From Azorinus chamasolen (lineage: Eukaryota > Mollusca > Bivalvia > Cardiida > Solecurtidae), in contig OY755241.1 in NCBI GenBank assembly GCA_963576725.1, positions 29,018,853-29,082,852 on the forward strand: DNA of 64,000 nucleotides. The letters run 5' to 3'. The position numbers and the translations under genes are program-made. Shown here piece after piece: positions 1 through 9,644 of this stretch (position 1 is the stretch's first letter; every line of letters starts with the position of its first letter). The notes under the pieces are model-generated. The model was not told where the DNA came from and ran no database searches. It worked only from the letters and a program-made list of their open reading frames with translations.

Positions 1-171
1 TTTACTAGCACGTTTGGTTCTAGTCTAGGCTTCCCTTGATATACCCTAATTTACCTAAGAATTCAGACAGACAAACTTAGGCAAATAGTGCAGACCCAGA
101 TCAATCAGTTCATGAAGGAGCAGTCTGATCAGGCTCTATAGTAATTGTGAATGTCTACAGAAGTCAATTAT
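1..171. mobile_element. Fragment of a hairpin element with AATACTTAGG ends
   Basis: Contains AGACAAACTTAGGCAAATAG, CAGACCCAGATCAATCAG and CAGTCTGATCAGGCTC arms. Similar degenerate pieces occur at 14525-14600, 21235-21320, 24545-24650, 32430-32515 and 50200-50285. No clear termini. Confidence 0.45.
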
Positions 172-530
172 TTAGAATACTTAGGGTAGAGAGGGGAGAC
201 TGGGTGTCTGAATACTTAGGGAATAAAGAGGGGAGACTGGGTTTCTGAATACTTAGGGTAGACAGGAGACAGGGTGTAAGAATACTTAGTGTAGAGAGGA
301 GAGGCTGGGTGTCTGGAGACTTATAGCAGAGAGGGGGACTGGGTGTCTGAATACTTATGGCAGAGAGGAGAGACTGTGTGTCTTAATACTTAGGGGTAGG
401 GAGGGGGACTGGGTGTCTAAATACTTAGGGTAGAGAGGGGGGCTTGGTGTCTGAATACTTAAGGTAGGGAGGGGAGGATGGGTGTCTGAATACTTAAGGG
501 TACAGAGGAGAGACTGGGTGTGTCTGAATA
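172..530. repeat. Minisatellite, ~36-bp unit, about 10 copies
   Basis: Units run GAATACTTAGGGTAGAGAGG followed by GGAGACTGGGTGTCT, with small length changes. The GAATACTTAGG part resembles the outer arm of element fragments at 1-110 and 32440-32510, so the array may have grown from an element end. Confidence 0.85.
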
Positions 531-540
531 TCTAGGATAA

Positions 541-1171
541 TTAGGTTAAACCATGAAAATGCTAAATAACTGTCATCAGCTGGTTTTTTAAAACCATGAT
601 CCGAGTGCCAAACAGTTCTTATCCAAACAAGATGCAAACTTATTTGGCGTCTTATCAGGCTCGATACTGTTTAATCACTCACTTAATTTGTTGACATTTT
701 TAAAGGGTGCAGAAGAAAAAAAAAGTTACTTTAGAAAGAGGAATACCATTCGATCTATCTAACTCTCTTATTTCTCAGCCAAACCCCATCTTACAGGTAC
801 TCATTAGAACCACATTGGAGAGGCAATTCTTATGCGTACCAACAAGATAGAATTTAGCTGAGAAATATAAAATACCCTATCAAAGACTTTCATCAATACT
901 CCTCATATCTACATCTTTGTGCTTGCAAATGTCTACACACCATTTTTTTCTTGTCACAAGTGCACATGTACTAACCCTTTGAGTGCAAGTAACTAGTGTA
1001 CTGGTATTTGCAAACAGTGTAGATCCAGATCAGAGTGTTCCTAGAGGAACCTTCTGATCAGGATCTGCAGTTTGTCATTCAAAATCCTCTCACAAATCTA
1101 ATTAATTCCAAATTGAACCTTCAGCATTCAAAGGGCTAATTGGTTTGTAATGAATGATTGCATGGAGATTA
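541..1171. other. Intronic or flanking sequence with degenerate hairpin pieces
   Basis: No coding signal recognised. 600-700 contains a weak hairpin (ATGATCCGAG... with ATCAGGCTCGATACTGTTT). 1005-1085 holds a degenerate arm pair (CAAACAGTGTAGATCCAGAT / GATCAGGATCTGCAG) with tail CATTCAAAATCCTCT, a tail shared by fragments at 27120, 27490, 29110 and 43205. Confidence 0.5.
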
Positions 1172-1380
1172 TACAGTAAAACTCCGCTAATGCGACCACC
1201 TAAAAGAGGTATAATTCTGGGTGCTTGGTGCAGGTGGTAGCTTAATGCAGGACAAAAGTAATGCAGAAAGCTCATAGATGAGCTTTCTGCATTACTTTTG
1301 TCCTGCATTAAGCAACCACCTGCTTATAAAGACACCCATGTTTATTCATTAAATGGTCACATTAGAGGGGTTCTACTGTA
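1172..1380. mobile_element. Family C hairpin MITE
   Basis: Ends TACAGTAAAACTCCGCTAAT and GGGGTTCTACTGTA are inverted repeats with a TA target. Internal arms are GCTTAATGCAGGACAAAAGT and its complement. CAGTAAAACC-type ends with TA duplication are typical of pogo/Tigger-type Tc1-mariner elements; no transposase is present. Confidence 0.85.
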
Positions 1381-1777
1381 TATATACAAGACTCTACAGA
1401 GCATCACAACTTAGTTCAATACACACGTTTGAGGATTTTCTAACAGTTATGACAAACGACAGACAGGTGATTATAGTACTACATAAATATCCGCGTCCAC
1501 AAGCGTCACTTAACCATGGAGTCGCACACATCAATTAGGACTCGACAGGCACCAGCGGAACGTCAGAGCTCGGAGAAAACTGGTTTAGAGGCTACCATCT
1601 AGCACAGCAAGCATGCAAGTTTCTAATTGTCAAAGTTTTCAAGTAAATCAGATGTTTTTAATCTTGGCAATGGTTTGATTGATCTAAACAATTTTACATA
1701 TTAACTACTCACACACCACATTGCCATTGCCATTTACTTCATGAATATTCAGGCAAGTTTCTGCCTAACTGAATATA
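1381..1777. other. Non-repeat stretch, somewhat GC-richer at 1490-1600
   Basis: 1440-1610 is less AT-rich than its surroundings, but all minus-strand frames are broken by stops and no C3G-like peptide appears. It may be old intron or untranslated sequence. Confidence 0.3.
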
Positions 1778-2022
1778 TTAACCCTTTACTCTGTGAATAT
1801 TAATGTTAGAAATAATGACATCATGATTAATTTATTTTTTATAATGCCATAATTATGAACTCAGGAACTTTCAACCAAAGAAGACACTGTATAATCATAT
1901 CTATATTACATTTTAAGCAAACAGAGCAGACCATGATCAGACAGCTCCTCTAGGAGCCGTCTTATCAGGGAGTACACTGTTTGCAAAGGTATAGGAAGGC
2001 GTATATATGGAGTAAAAGTTAA
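1778..2022. mobile_element. Family A hairpin MITE
   Basis: TTAA-flanked, starting TTAACCCTTTACTCTGTGAA and ending ATGGAGTAAAAGTTAA. The inner hairpin runs from GCAAACAGAGCAGACCATGA to TGTTTGC with apex GCTCCTCTAGGAGC. A degenerate relative follows at 2040-2183. Confidence 0.85.
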
Positions 2023-2180
2023 TTCAAACCTTGTGTTAAAAATATAAAATACGGAAATTTGTTGCTGTTGCCACAGCAGAGAGAATCAGATCTGTAGCAT
2101 ATATAAGCCAATTGAGCAGACCCTGGTCAGACAGCTCCTGCAGGAGTTACCATAGTCTCATCTATTTGCAAAGAAGAGGA

Positions 2181-2409
2181 TTAAACTTTTCCTCCAAAAA
2201 TACGCCCTTTTACGCCTCTGTAAAAGTCACTTTGTGAAACCATTGTCATAAATAGAGCATTTGCTACTATACGAGCAAATGCTCTATTTATCACAATGGT
2301 TCGAAACTACAAAATTCTAAAACTTTCCTTTTCTCTAGTTAATGCTCCTTTTCGGTAGATTTATTCAAAGAGGCTCGATCTAAAAATAGCCTATGAGGTA
2401 ATGGGTTAA
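2181..2409. mobile_element. Family B hairpin MITE
   Basis: TTAA-flanked, with arms GATAAATAGAGCATTTGCT and complement. The apex has decayed to TACTATACGAGC; the tail TCGATCTAAAAATAGCCTAT and GGTAATGGGTTAA end are typical. Confidence 0.88.
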
Positions 2410-2528
2410 CAAGTAAAGGGCTACTATAAAAGCTGAGGTCTCACACCAGTATTTCTGTGGAGTTCTGACGTCCCTGTGTTACTTGTTCTAGATGAGACTG
2501 AGACAAGGAGGGACAATAGACTGCTTAC

Positions 2529-2558
2529 CTTCCTGGTTCATCAGATCACTGTGAGAGC
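2529..2558 (-). CDS. RAPGEF1: Possible C3G microexon (30 bp)
   Basis: Candidate only. A good donor (GTAAGC) lies below 2529; a weaker acceptor (pyrimidine-rich, ending AAAG) lies above 2558. With the single base carried from the 4902-4977 exon it reads G-SHSDLMNQE plus one base, so it is phase-symmetric (1 in, 1 out). In human C3G the next conserved sequence is LYCEAFLTTYRTF, so an ending QE-A would fit directly onto AFLTTYRTF coded left of the window. It could also be a chance open stretch in an intron, since the frame stays open to 2682. Confidence 0.4.
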
Positions 2559-2772
2559 CTTTAGGGCCAGAACAAAACATGATGTAAGACCAGTCTAAAT
2601 AATCTCTTACCTCAGTGTAAATAATCTCTAATCCCCATTGCTCGATCTCATTTAACTCTTTGCATGCTAGTAAGGAATTCATGATTACCGAAACAAATTG
2701 GATCTAAATGAGACACCAAGTAACTTGGCATTTCATCAGGCGCCAAACTCTGTGACACTTAATTTGTATCTT

Positions 2773-2986
2773 TTAACCCTTACAATGCTGACTTTTCAAA
2801 TGGACTATTCAAAAATTCAAACAGGTCAAGCTTATGGTGAATGTTTAGGGATTTTTCTAAAGAAAAATGTAACATGACAAACAGTGCATTCCCAGATGAG
2901 AGGGCTCATATAGGAGCCCTCTCCATCTGGGTCTACACTGTTTGCAAAGAACATTAGTGACTTGTGTCCCGCACTGTAAGGGTTAA
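2773..2986. mobile_element. Family G hairpin MITE
   Basis: 214 bp, TTAACCCTTACAATGCTGA to GCACTGTAAGGGTTAA. Internal stem CAAACAGTGCATTCCCAGAT / ATCTGGGTCTACACTGTTTG around apex GCTCATATAGGAGC. The closest full relative is 25465-25677, in the opposite orientation. Confidence 0.88.
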
Positions 2987-3453
2987 GAAGACTGGAAGTA
3001 AAACTAAGTTTGAGCATCACTGCAGACAACAGTATTTGCATACAAAGAGCTAATATATATAACTTCAATGTCACTTGATAAGAGAGTATTATTGAAATAT
3101 ATATAACAAAAAAAATTAAGACTATAATTTTCTTACATATTATTTCTTTAAAAAAATAGCACAGTTATCAAACAAAATTGATCAGATATATGTATAGCAT
3201 ACTAAAGTTCAGTGACAAGATAAATATCAGCTGCTTTCATTTCGTTATTAAAAAAGTGACCTTTTGGTAGAGGACGAGAAAACGGAAAAAATCATATAAA
3301 ACGTTTTCTCAGGTTTTCAGCATTTGTCTAGAAGATTCAGAGACATGAGCAACTAGCCCCAATGATACCACTGAGCCAGGCCACATGAACATGTGACTCT
3401 GGTAATTTGCAAACAGTAAACCCACAACAGAACCAGAGGCACAGGAAATATGC

Positions 3454-3703
3454 TTAACCCTTTCCCTGTTCTAAGTTTATACCAAATTTTAATACCTACT
3501 GAATATTCTTTAACAGAATAGTTATAAAGAAATATGGAAGTTGGAACATTGTAGTCATCTTAGAAAGAAAAGAATTATATTTATCAAATTCTATAAGCAA
3601 ACAGAGCAGACCCTGATCAGACGGCTCCTCTAGGAGCCGTCTGATCTGGGTCTACTCTGTTTGCAAATGCGTGAAAACATGTTTATATGAGGGAAAGGGT
3701 TAA
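3454..3703. mobile_element. Family A hairpin MITE, near-intact
   Basis: 250 bp. TTAACCCTTTCCCTGTTCTA at one end, TATGAGGGAAAGGGTTAA at the other. Stem of 33 bp from GCAAACAGAGCAGACCCTGA with apex GCTCCTCTAGGAGC; the two arms differ at only two positions (C/T and T/A). Its right TTAA is also the left TTAA of the next element. Confidence 0.92.
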
Positions 3704-3935
3704 CCATTTCCTCAAATAAACGTCTTTTCATCCATTTGCAAACAGAGCAGACCTTGGCCAGACGGCTTCTATAGGAGCCATCTGATCAGGGTCTGCTCTG
3801 CTTGCTTATGATATATAGATATTATTCTACAGTTTCTGCAATAATTCCTGTCTCTACGTGCTTTTTTAGCAATTCATCTAATTAATATTCATGATGTCAT
3901 TATTTCTTACATGAATATTCAGAGTAAATGGTTAA
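3700..3935. mobile_element. Family A MITE chained to the previous one
   Basis: Opposite orientation to 3454-3703, sharing TTAA at 3700-3703. Apex GCTTCTATAGGAGC; tail TTAATATTCATGATGTCATT is the common A2 subtype. A more decayed copy follows at 3978-4245. Confidence 0.85.
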
Positions 3936-3977
3936 AACAAACATATCTATGCCTCTGATATGTAAATCTCCAATATA

Positions 3978-4245
3978 ACAACCCTCTCCTCTATAAATAC
4001 GCCTTTCTACGCCTTTGCAAACAGAGTAGACCCAGATCATATGGCTCCTATAGGAGCTGTCTGATCAGGGTTTGCTGTTCGCTTATAGTATAATACAGAT
4101 ATGATTCTACAGTTTCTGCCATGATGAAAACTTCCTGTGTCCATGTGCTTTTATAACTAATTCATCTAATTAATAATCATGATCACTGTCATTTGTAAGA
4201 ACTAATTTAGTTCTTACATGAATATTCATGGAGGAAAGGGGTAAT
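3978..4245. mobile_element. Family A MITE, decayed termini
   Basis: Contains CCTTTGCAAACAGAGTAGAC, apex GCTCCTATAGGAGC, and CATGAATATTCATGGAGGAAAG at the end, but the outer TTAA sites are mutated. Confidence 0.75.
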
Positions 4246-4503
4246 GAGAGTATGGGGGTACAGAGATATTGATCAAGAGAAATGCAATATTTACTGGGTA
4301 ATAACAATAAGTCTTGACAGTGTATGATAAGCATATGAACGTGACTGAGTTGTGAACATGAGGAAGCCGATATTTACATGCTAAAAACAACTCACAGAAT
4401 TACATGTAAACACGCTGTGATAGATAACATCTATGCCTTACTCATATCTTGTTTATCATTGTGTATCATTACTTATAATACATGATTATATACAGACAGA
4501 ATA

Positions 4504-4756
4504 TTAACCCTTTCCCTGTTCAATATTCATGTTAAATATAATGATGGCATGAATATTTATTAGCTGAATTTTTATAATGGTATACTTATACAGTAATTTT
4601 GGTATTGGTAGAAACCAAAGAGTCAGATATATTTATAATTTCTAAAGCAAACAGAGCAGACCCTCATCAAATGGCTCCTTCAGATCAAACAGCCTTCAGA
4701 TCTGGGTCTTCTCTGTTTACAAATTGTGTGAAAAGACATATGAGGGAAAGGGTTAA
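4504..4756. mobile_element. Family A MITE with partly deleted hairpin
   Basis: TTAACCCTTTCCCTGTTCAA to GAGGGAAAGGGTTAA. The hairpin apex is rearranged (GGCTCCTTCAGATC), so the stem is broken. Confidence 0.85.
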
Positions 4757-4901
4757 CTTAAAGCATATTTATAACCCTTAAAAATCTGCTAATCTACAGT
4801 TTCTATAAAGAGTTTCTGTAAACCAGTGCCATACATCAGAAAGATCTACAAGTTATTATTTAAAAAAGATCAGATCAAGCTAATATATAGTAGATACTGA
4901 C

Positions 4902-4977
4902 CACTTTTAGCAGCTGCGGAAGCGTGAACTATGAGAGCGTCTACTGAACCACCTCGTATATCTGGACCATCCTCATT
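4902..4977 (-). CDS. RAPGEF1: C3G (RapGEF1) exon, start of Ras-GEF N region
   Basis: 76 bp, acceptor TTTGCAG, donor GTCAGT (unusual C at +3). 25 codons in phase 0 plus one base. The peptide NEDGPDIRGGSVDALIVHAS matches GDDGPDVRGGSGDILLVHAT of human C3G, the conserved segment leading into the Ras-GEF N (REM) domain that supports the CDC25 catalytic domain. It follows in phase from the 7020-7194 exon. A 46-bp minisatellite begins about 9 bp beyond the acceptor, where the polypyrimidine tract would normally lie. Confidence 0.93.
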
Positions 4978-4985
4978 CTGCAAAT

Positions 4986-5545
4986 ATAAGTCAACAACAT
5001 TCTGATACACTGATAGTGTCAACGTCAAAGGGTTTATCAACAACATTCTGATACACTGACAGTATCAACGTCAAAGGCATTTTAAACAACATTCTATCAA
5101 CAACATTCTGATACACTGACAGTGTCACCATCAAAGGCTTTATCAACAACATTCTGATACACTAACAGTATCACCATCAAAGGCTTTATCAACAACATTC
5201 TGATACACTGACAGTGTCACCATCAAAGGCTTTATCAACAACATTCTGATACACTAACAGTATCACCATCAAAGGCTTTATCAACAACATTCTGATACAC
5301 TGATAGTATCACCATCAAAGGCTTTATCAACATTCTGATACACTGATAGTATCACCATCAAAGGCTTTATCAACAACATTCTGATACACTGATAGTATCA
5401 CCTTCAAAGGCTTTATCAACAACATTCTGATACATTGACAGTATCACCATCAAAGGCTTTATCAACAACATTCTGGTACACTGACAGTTTCACCATCAAA
5501 GGCTTTATCAACATTCTGATACACTGATAGTATCAACGTTGAAGA
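4986..5545. repeat. Minisatellite, ~46-bp unit, about 12 copies, beside an exon
   Basis: Unit begins ATCAACAACATTCTGATACA and ends ATCACCATCAAAGGCTTT. On the minus strand it lies immediately before the acceptor of the 4902-4977 exon, so the branch-point region of that intron must lie in or beside the array. Confidence 0.92.
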
Positions 5546-5587
5546 CTTTCAAGATTTCTTATCCTCATTGAACACTGAATTTCAAAG

Positions 5588-5837
5588 TTAACCCTTCGCT
5601 TGCTGAATTTTAAAATACATGTCTCCTTCTTTACCCATGCCCTGTTGTATAATTACATATATCTTCACTGTGTACAAGTATATAACTGTGCAATCACTGC
5701 TGTGGAGTGCACTGGTTGCACAATCAACTTGTAAATAGTGTAGACCCTGATGAGAAAGCTCCTGCAGGAGCTGTCTCATCTGGGTATTCACTATTTACAG
5801 GTAGGTATATTGAGGTGAACAGCAAGCGAAGGGTTAA
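5588..5837. mobile_element. Family F hairpin MITE
   Basis: 250 bp, TTAACCCTTCGCTTGCTGAA to AGCAAGCGAAGGGTTAA. The hairpin (GTAGACCCTGATGAG / CTCATCTGGGTATTC) has apex GCTCCTGCAGGAGC. Nearly identical to 23934-24179, so the family moved fairly recently. Confidence 0.92.
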
Positions 5838-5889
5838 CCATTTGAATGTTAAATCAAAGTAACAGATAAACATGCATATTCAAATACTA

Positions 5890-6000
5890 AATCATCTTTT
5901 CTGCACCAATCTCTATGTTGTGACCACTCTTTAGAATTGTATCAAAGAGACAATTTAAAAGAATGGTCACAACCTAGGTTTTTGGTGGTGAAATAAAAAA
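5890..6000. mobile_element. Family D hairpin core
   Basis: Arms CTCTATGTTGTGACCACTCT and complement, GGTTTTTGGTGGTGAAATAA at the right. Outer ends not recognisable. Confidence 0.65.
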
Positions 6001-6112
6001 ATGTTATTCTTTCAAATATTTAAATTAACACACTTTATCTGGACCTCTGTTAAATAGTCAAAGTGGAAAGGCTCATTACTATTTATATGTAGAGTCCATT
6101 CATTATGCAAGT

Positions 6113-6359
6113 CTAAACCCTTTCCCTGTTGTATATTCATGTAAGAAATAATATTAATGACGTCATCAATATTAATTAGATTATTTTTCATAATGGCATA
6201 TGAACACAGGACATGTTCACTTAGGCAGAAGCTGTAGAATCAGATCTATATTACACCATAAGCAAAAAGAGCAGACCCTGATCAGACGGCTCCTATCTGA
6301 TCTGGGTCTACTCTGTTTGCATATGCGTAAAAATGCGCTTACATAAGGAAAAGGGTTAA
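6113..6359. mobile_element. Family A MITE
   Basis: Left target mutated to CTAA, then ACCCTTTCCCTGTTGTAT; right end AAGGAAAAGGGTTAA. The hairpin has lost one side of the apex (GGCTCCTATCTGATCTGGG). Confidence 0.82.
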
Positions 6360-6434
6360 ATTTGGTCAAGGATTCAGAATGACAAACAGTGCAGTCTACA
6401 CTGTTATCAGATGACAATAAAGGGCTAACCATAT

Positions 6435-6662
6435 TTACCCATTCCCGCATATTGACGCCTTTTGACGCCTCTGTAAAAATTACTTCCTGAAACCATTCTG
6501 ATAAATAGAGCATTTGCTCCATAGGAGCAAATGCTCTATTTATCAGAATGGTTTCAAAACTACACAATTCTAAAAATGTCCTTTTCTCTAGTAAATGCTC
6601 CTTTTTGGTAGATTTTTTCAAAGAGGTTAGGTCTAAAAATAGCCTAAGTGGGAATGGATTAA
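6435..6662. mobile_element. Family B MITE, near-intact
   Basis: Starts CCCATTCCCGCATATTGACG, ends GTGGGAATGGATTAA. Stem arms ATAAATAGAGCATTTGCTCC and complement form an essentially perfect hairpin, flanked by ATTCTGATA on both sides. Confidence 0.88.
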
Positions 6663-6789
6663 TAGGAGCATCTATGAAGTAAAAGACTGACTAATTTGTT
6701 CTGGGTCTTTTCAAATATATGCAACAGTTTACCTGATAGAAACACCTTTTCATATCTCTGGAACAGAGCAGACCCTGATCAGACATCTA

Positions 6790-7012
6790 GACTAGTTAAT
6801 CTAAGACGTCAATATCGTCTGGGGGATTGTGCTAAGAGCTACTTACAGCTTCTTTATAAACTTGCTGATCTAAGACATCAATGTCATCTAGGGGATTGAG
6901 TTTACAGTTAGACTTGCTGATCTTAGACATCAATGTCATCTAATGGATTGAGTTAACAGTTAGACTCGCTGATCTAAGACATCAATGTCATCTAGGGAAA
7001 TTAGTTAACAGT
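6790..7012 (-). pseudogene. Four partial tandem copies of the 3' end of a C3G exon
   Basis: The last ~60 bp of the 7020-7194 exon (coding LNPLDDIDVSDQLVYK) recur at about 6790-6830, 6841-6900, 6905-6959 and 6958-7000. The 6841-6900 copy keeps an intact GTAAGT donor and reads LNPLDDIDVLDQQVYKEA without a stop; the others have stops or lost donors. Divergence concentrates in a few positions shared between copies (for example SDQ to LDQ), so copies probably arose by successive duplication. A truncated family A element (6728-6790) borders them. Confidence 0.8.
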
Positions 7013-7019
7013 TACTTAC

Positions 7020-7194
7020 AGGTTGTTTATAGACTAGCTGATCTGAGACGTCAATATCGTCTAGGGGATTGAGCTCTGCAAAGTCCGAGTCTGCATCCTT
7101 GGGTATGTCGGGCTTCGTGGGGGATTCTACAGGTGTGCTTGGAGTCTGGGGCTCAACTATCTGACCAGCAGGAGCTGAAGCCCTCTTCTGTTCC
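7020..7194 (-). CDS. RAPGEF1: C3G (RapGEF1) exon before the Ras-GEF N region
   Basis: 175 bp, acceptor TTTCAG, donor GTAAGT. One base completes GT to Val, then 58 codons end in phase 0. The first half is basic and proline-rich (EQKRASAPAGQIVEPQTPST); the second acidic, ending ELNPLDDIDVSDQLVYKQP, which corresponds to the VDELSLIDHNEIMSRL segment before the catalytic half of human C3G. The last ~60 bp of this exon, with its donor, have been copied at least four times into the intron at 6790-7012. Confidence 0.9.
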
Positions 7195-7289
7195 CTGAAA
7201 GAATTAAACCATGTGCAAAGCTTACTTCTGTTGTCTTTAAAGATCTAAGAGGTAGATCAGTGTGAGATATACATATATATATCACTATA

Positions 7290-7516
7290 AGTTTTCTTCT
7301 ATATTTAAATGAATATTAATTACATGAATTTGAACAATTGTATATAAACACAGGAAATTTTTAGCCAAGGCAGAAACTGTAGAATTAGATCTGTATTATG
7401 CCATCAGCAAACTGGACAGACCCTATTCAAAACAGCTCCTGCAGGAGACATCTGATCAGGGTCTACCCTGTTTAAAAAGACTTAAAAACAGGTGCTTCTA
7501 TCTGGTGAAGGATTAA
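7290..7516. mobile_element. Family A MITE, decayed
   Basis: Contains AACACAGGAAATTTTTAGCC, AGCAAACTGGACAGACCCTA, apex GCTCCTGCAGGAGA and GTGAAGGATTAA. A truncated A piece also lies at 7756-7827. Confidence 0.7.
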
Positions 7517-7583
7517 TAGTTATCCTGCTTCACTGAAGAAACATCTCCATACGGAAGATTTGACAACTAAAATAAAGCATTAC

Positions 7584-7717
7584 ACGCAAATGTCGGCAGG
7601 TGGGGTAAGTGGTGTGTCTATGAGGCTGGCTGTCTTCTCCCGGTCTCTCACAAACTCTGCCAGTATTTCTGATTGGCTTGATGTGGTGGACACTTGGCTG
7701 TCCCGATGTCCACCAAA
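7584..7717 (-). CDS. RAPGEF1: C3G (RapGEF1) exon, linker
   Basis: 134 bp. Acceptor TTTCAG above 7717; the best donor is GTAATG below 7584, leaving two bases (GT). Starts in phase 0 with FGGHRDSQVSTTSSQSEI, then LAEFVRDREKTASLIDTPLT, ending PADIC. The adjacent GTGTAA would also fit a donor, but only the chosen one gives the phase needed by the 7020-7194 exon. No strong similarity to vertebrate C3G is visible to me here; the exon is supported by splice sites and by phase on both sides. Confidence 0.78.
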
Positions 7718-7827
7718 CTGAAAATACAAAACCTTGTATACTACATGGAATCAATTAATCCTTTCCCTGTTCAATGTTCATGTAGTCATGAATATTTATC
7801 AGCTCGGTGAAAAATTCGGTAAAACAA

Positions 7828-9473
7828 GATGTGTTTGTGAAACACTATGCCCCCTCATATATTTGACCTCTGACCTTGACCCAGGCCTCGAAAATTTCTT
7901 TGGAAGCCACTCGTCCTGTAGGACGAGTGACTTGGAATTCTTACTCGTCCTCCTAAAAAGTTACTCGTCCTACATATCTTAGGCAAATACTTGAAAATAA
8001 TTTTGATCTGATTGAGTTTGTTAGTTATATTATATGTTTTGTTTACACTGTAGATTGATATTACCTTCGACATTATATCCATGTAAAACTCTATCCACTA
8101 TTAACATAATCATTAATTAGTCAGTAAAATTATCATGATTAATTTGCTTTTTTGTTTTAAAAACAGATTATTCTGTAATCTCCAACTAGGAATTTGACTG
8201 ATTTAGGTCTTAACTGTATGCAAAAAGAGTAGACATGAATATTTACTCTAATATTATAGCATGGGAAGTTTGAGCAACTCAAAATTTGAAATCAGGTGTA
8301 AACTAATTTGCACTCCAGCATGAAGAAAACCATCACTCATATTGAACGCCGTGGTCACGTTTTTCAACAAAGATGTAGTCCTATCAATGTGCCGCTCTCC
8401 GCCCGACATGCTATTTTTCGTACTGATTGTCGAAGTAAACCGAAAGTAAAAGTTAGAACCGTTCAACGATATCACAAATTATGGGACTGGCATAGATGGG
8501 GATTTATGCCTTGTTTGCTGGTCTTTTCTTTTTTTTCTCTCTCTATTTCCCTCCTCTCGTCATCTCCGCCACCACCCAAAAACTTCGTAATAAGTTGTTG
8601 ACTAGAGCCTGAGGCCATTCTGTATTTTATTTTGACATCGGCGCGCGAAACCAAACGGTGTTGATATAAACATTTACCCACCTTACCAGACTGGTTTAGG
8701 AGTGATTGTAACAGTGACTATCGTGACGCTGTATTTTGATTCGCTAACATAACGAACTAATTTCCGTTTATAATAGATCAAAACTATTTCTATTTTTCTT
8801 TCTTTTAGTGTGTTTTCATCACGTAAAGCCTTATACTCCATTTAATGATAAAATCAGTTCGCTTCCGAAACAAAAATAATCGGCTGTTAAATTAAAGAAA
8901 ACCGAGTCCCAGTCAATTCTCTCACTCAGCAACGAGCACCTGTTATAGGAAATCAAGCGTTTATCAGACCGCGAGGTTTGAATGTCGATTGTACATGAAT
9001 CAACTGTTTAAAACATGAGTTGGCCTGAATCTACAAATACATTATCATTTCTCCCCCAAAAAGCTACTCGTCCTGTCGGACGCGTACTTCCAAATTTCTA
9101 CTCGTCCTACACCACTTCCCACTCGTAATTACGAGCGGACGAGTGATATTTTCGAGGCCTGTTGACCTCTGACCTTGACATGTCACCCCTCAAAATGTGC
9201 AGCCTCATGAGATACACAAGCATGCCAAATATCAAGTCTCTATCTCTATTGGTCCAAAAGTTATGGCCAATGTTAAAGTCGGCGATTTGACCCATATATT
9301 TGACCTCTGACCTTGAAGGATGACCTTGACCTTGACACGTCACCCCTCAAAATGTGCGGCTTCATGAGATACATATGTATGCCAAATATCAAGTCTCTAT
9401 CTATACTGGCTCAAAAGTTATGACCAATGTTAAAGTTGCTGACAAACAAACAGACAAACAGACAAACAGACAA

Positions 9474-9505
<32 letters not shown>

Positions 9506-9549
9506 GGCAAAAACAATATGCCCCCGACTATCGTCTATGGGGGCATAAA
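7828..9549. repeat. Dispersed repeat with GACCTTGACC units, interrupted
   Basis: Carries ATATTTGACCTCTGACCTTG, TGCCAAATATCAAGTCTCTA, AAAAGTTATGACCAATGTTA, a CAGACAGACAGA tract and GACTATCGTCTATGGGGGCA. An inverted copy lies at 62680-62998. I associate this repeat type with bivalve genomes (inference). It is split by the insertion 7882-9161. Confidence 0.8.
7882..9161. mobile_element. 1.28-kb non-autonomous DNA transposon (CAGGCCTCGA ends)
   Basis: Terminal inverted repeats CAGGCCTCGAAAAT and ATTTTCGAGGCCTG. A 6-bp direct repeat TTGACC lies on both sides, and removal restores the host repeat. Subterminal copies of ACTCGTCCTnnnGGACGAGT occur at both ends. Only short, unrecognised open frames inside. 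The ends resemble hAT-type elements; the target length and lack of transposase leave the superfamily open. Confidence 0.85.
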
Positions 9550-9644
9550 AAAGTCGGTAAATAGCTTCTAGCTAATGTTAAAAAAATTTCTGTAACACTG
9601 ACTATAAATAAAGTATCTCGACTCTTGTATCTTGTAGCTGAAAT

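Noticed and set aside
1490..1610. GC-richer patch considered as a further C3G exon
   Set aside because: Minus-strand frames contain stops and nothing resembles the REM or CDC25 domain.
2488..2682. Whole 64-codon frame as an exon
   Set aside because: Only the 30-bp segment with a donor and fitting phase is plausible; the rest shows no C3G similarity.
6217..6621. 134-codon minus-strand open frame
   Set aside because: It runs through family A and B elements; the same peptide pieces (KEHLLEKR, INRAFAPMEQMLYL) recur at 29384-29704 because family B is repeated.
7590..7717. Alternative donor GTGTAA for the C3G exon at 7584-7717
   Set aside because: It would leave phase 0, giving a stop in the next exon; GTAATG two bases later restores the frame.
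8254..8681. Open frames within the 1.28-kb transposon considered as transposase
   Set aside because: They are short, overlap on opposite strands and show no catalytic or zinc-finger motifs.
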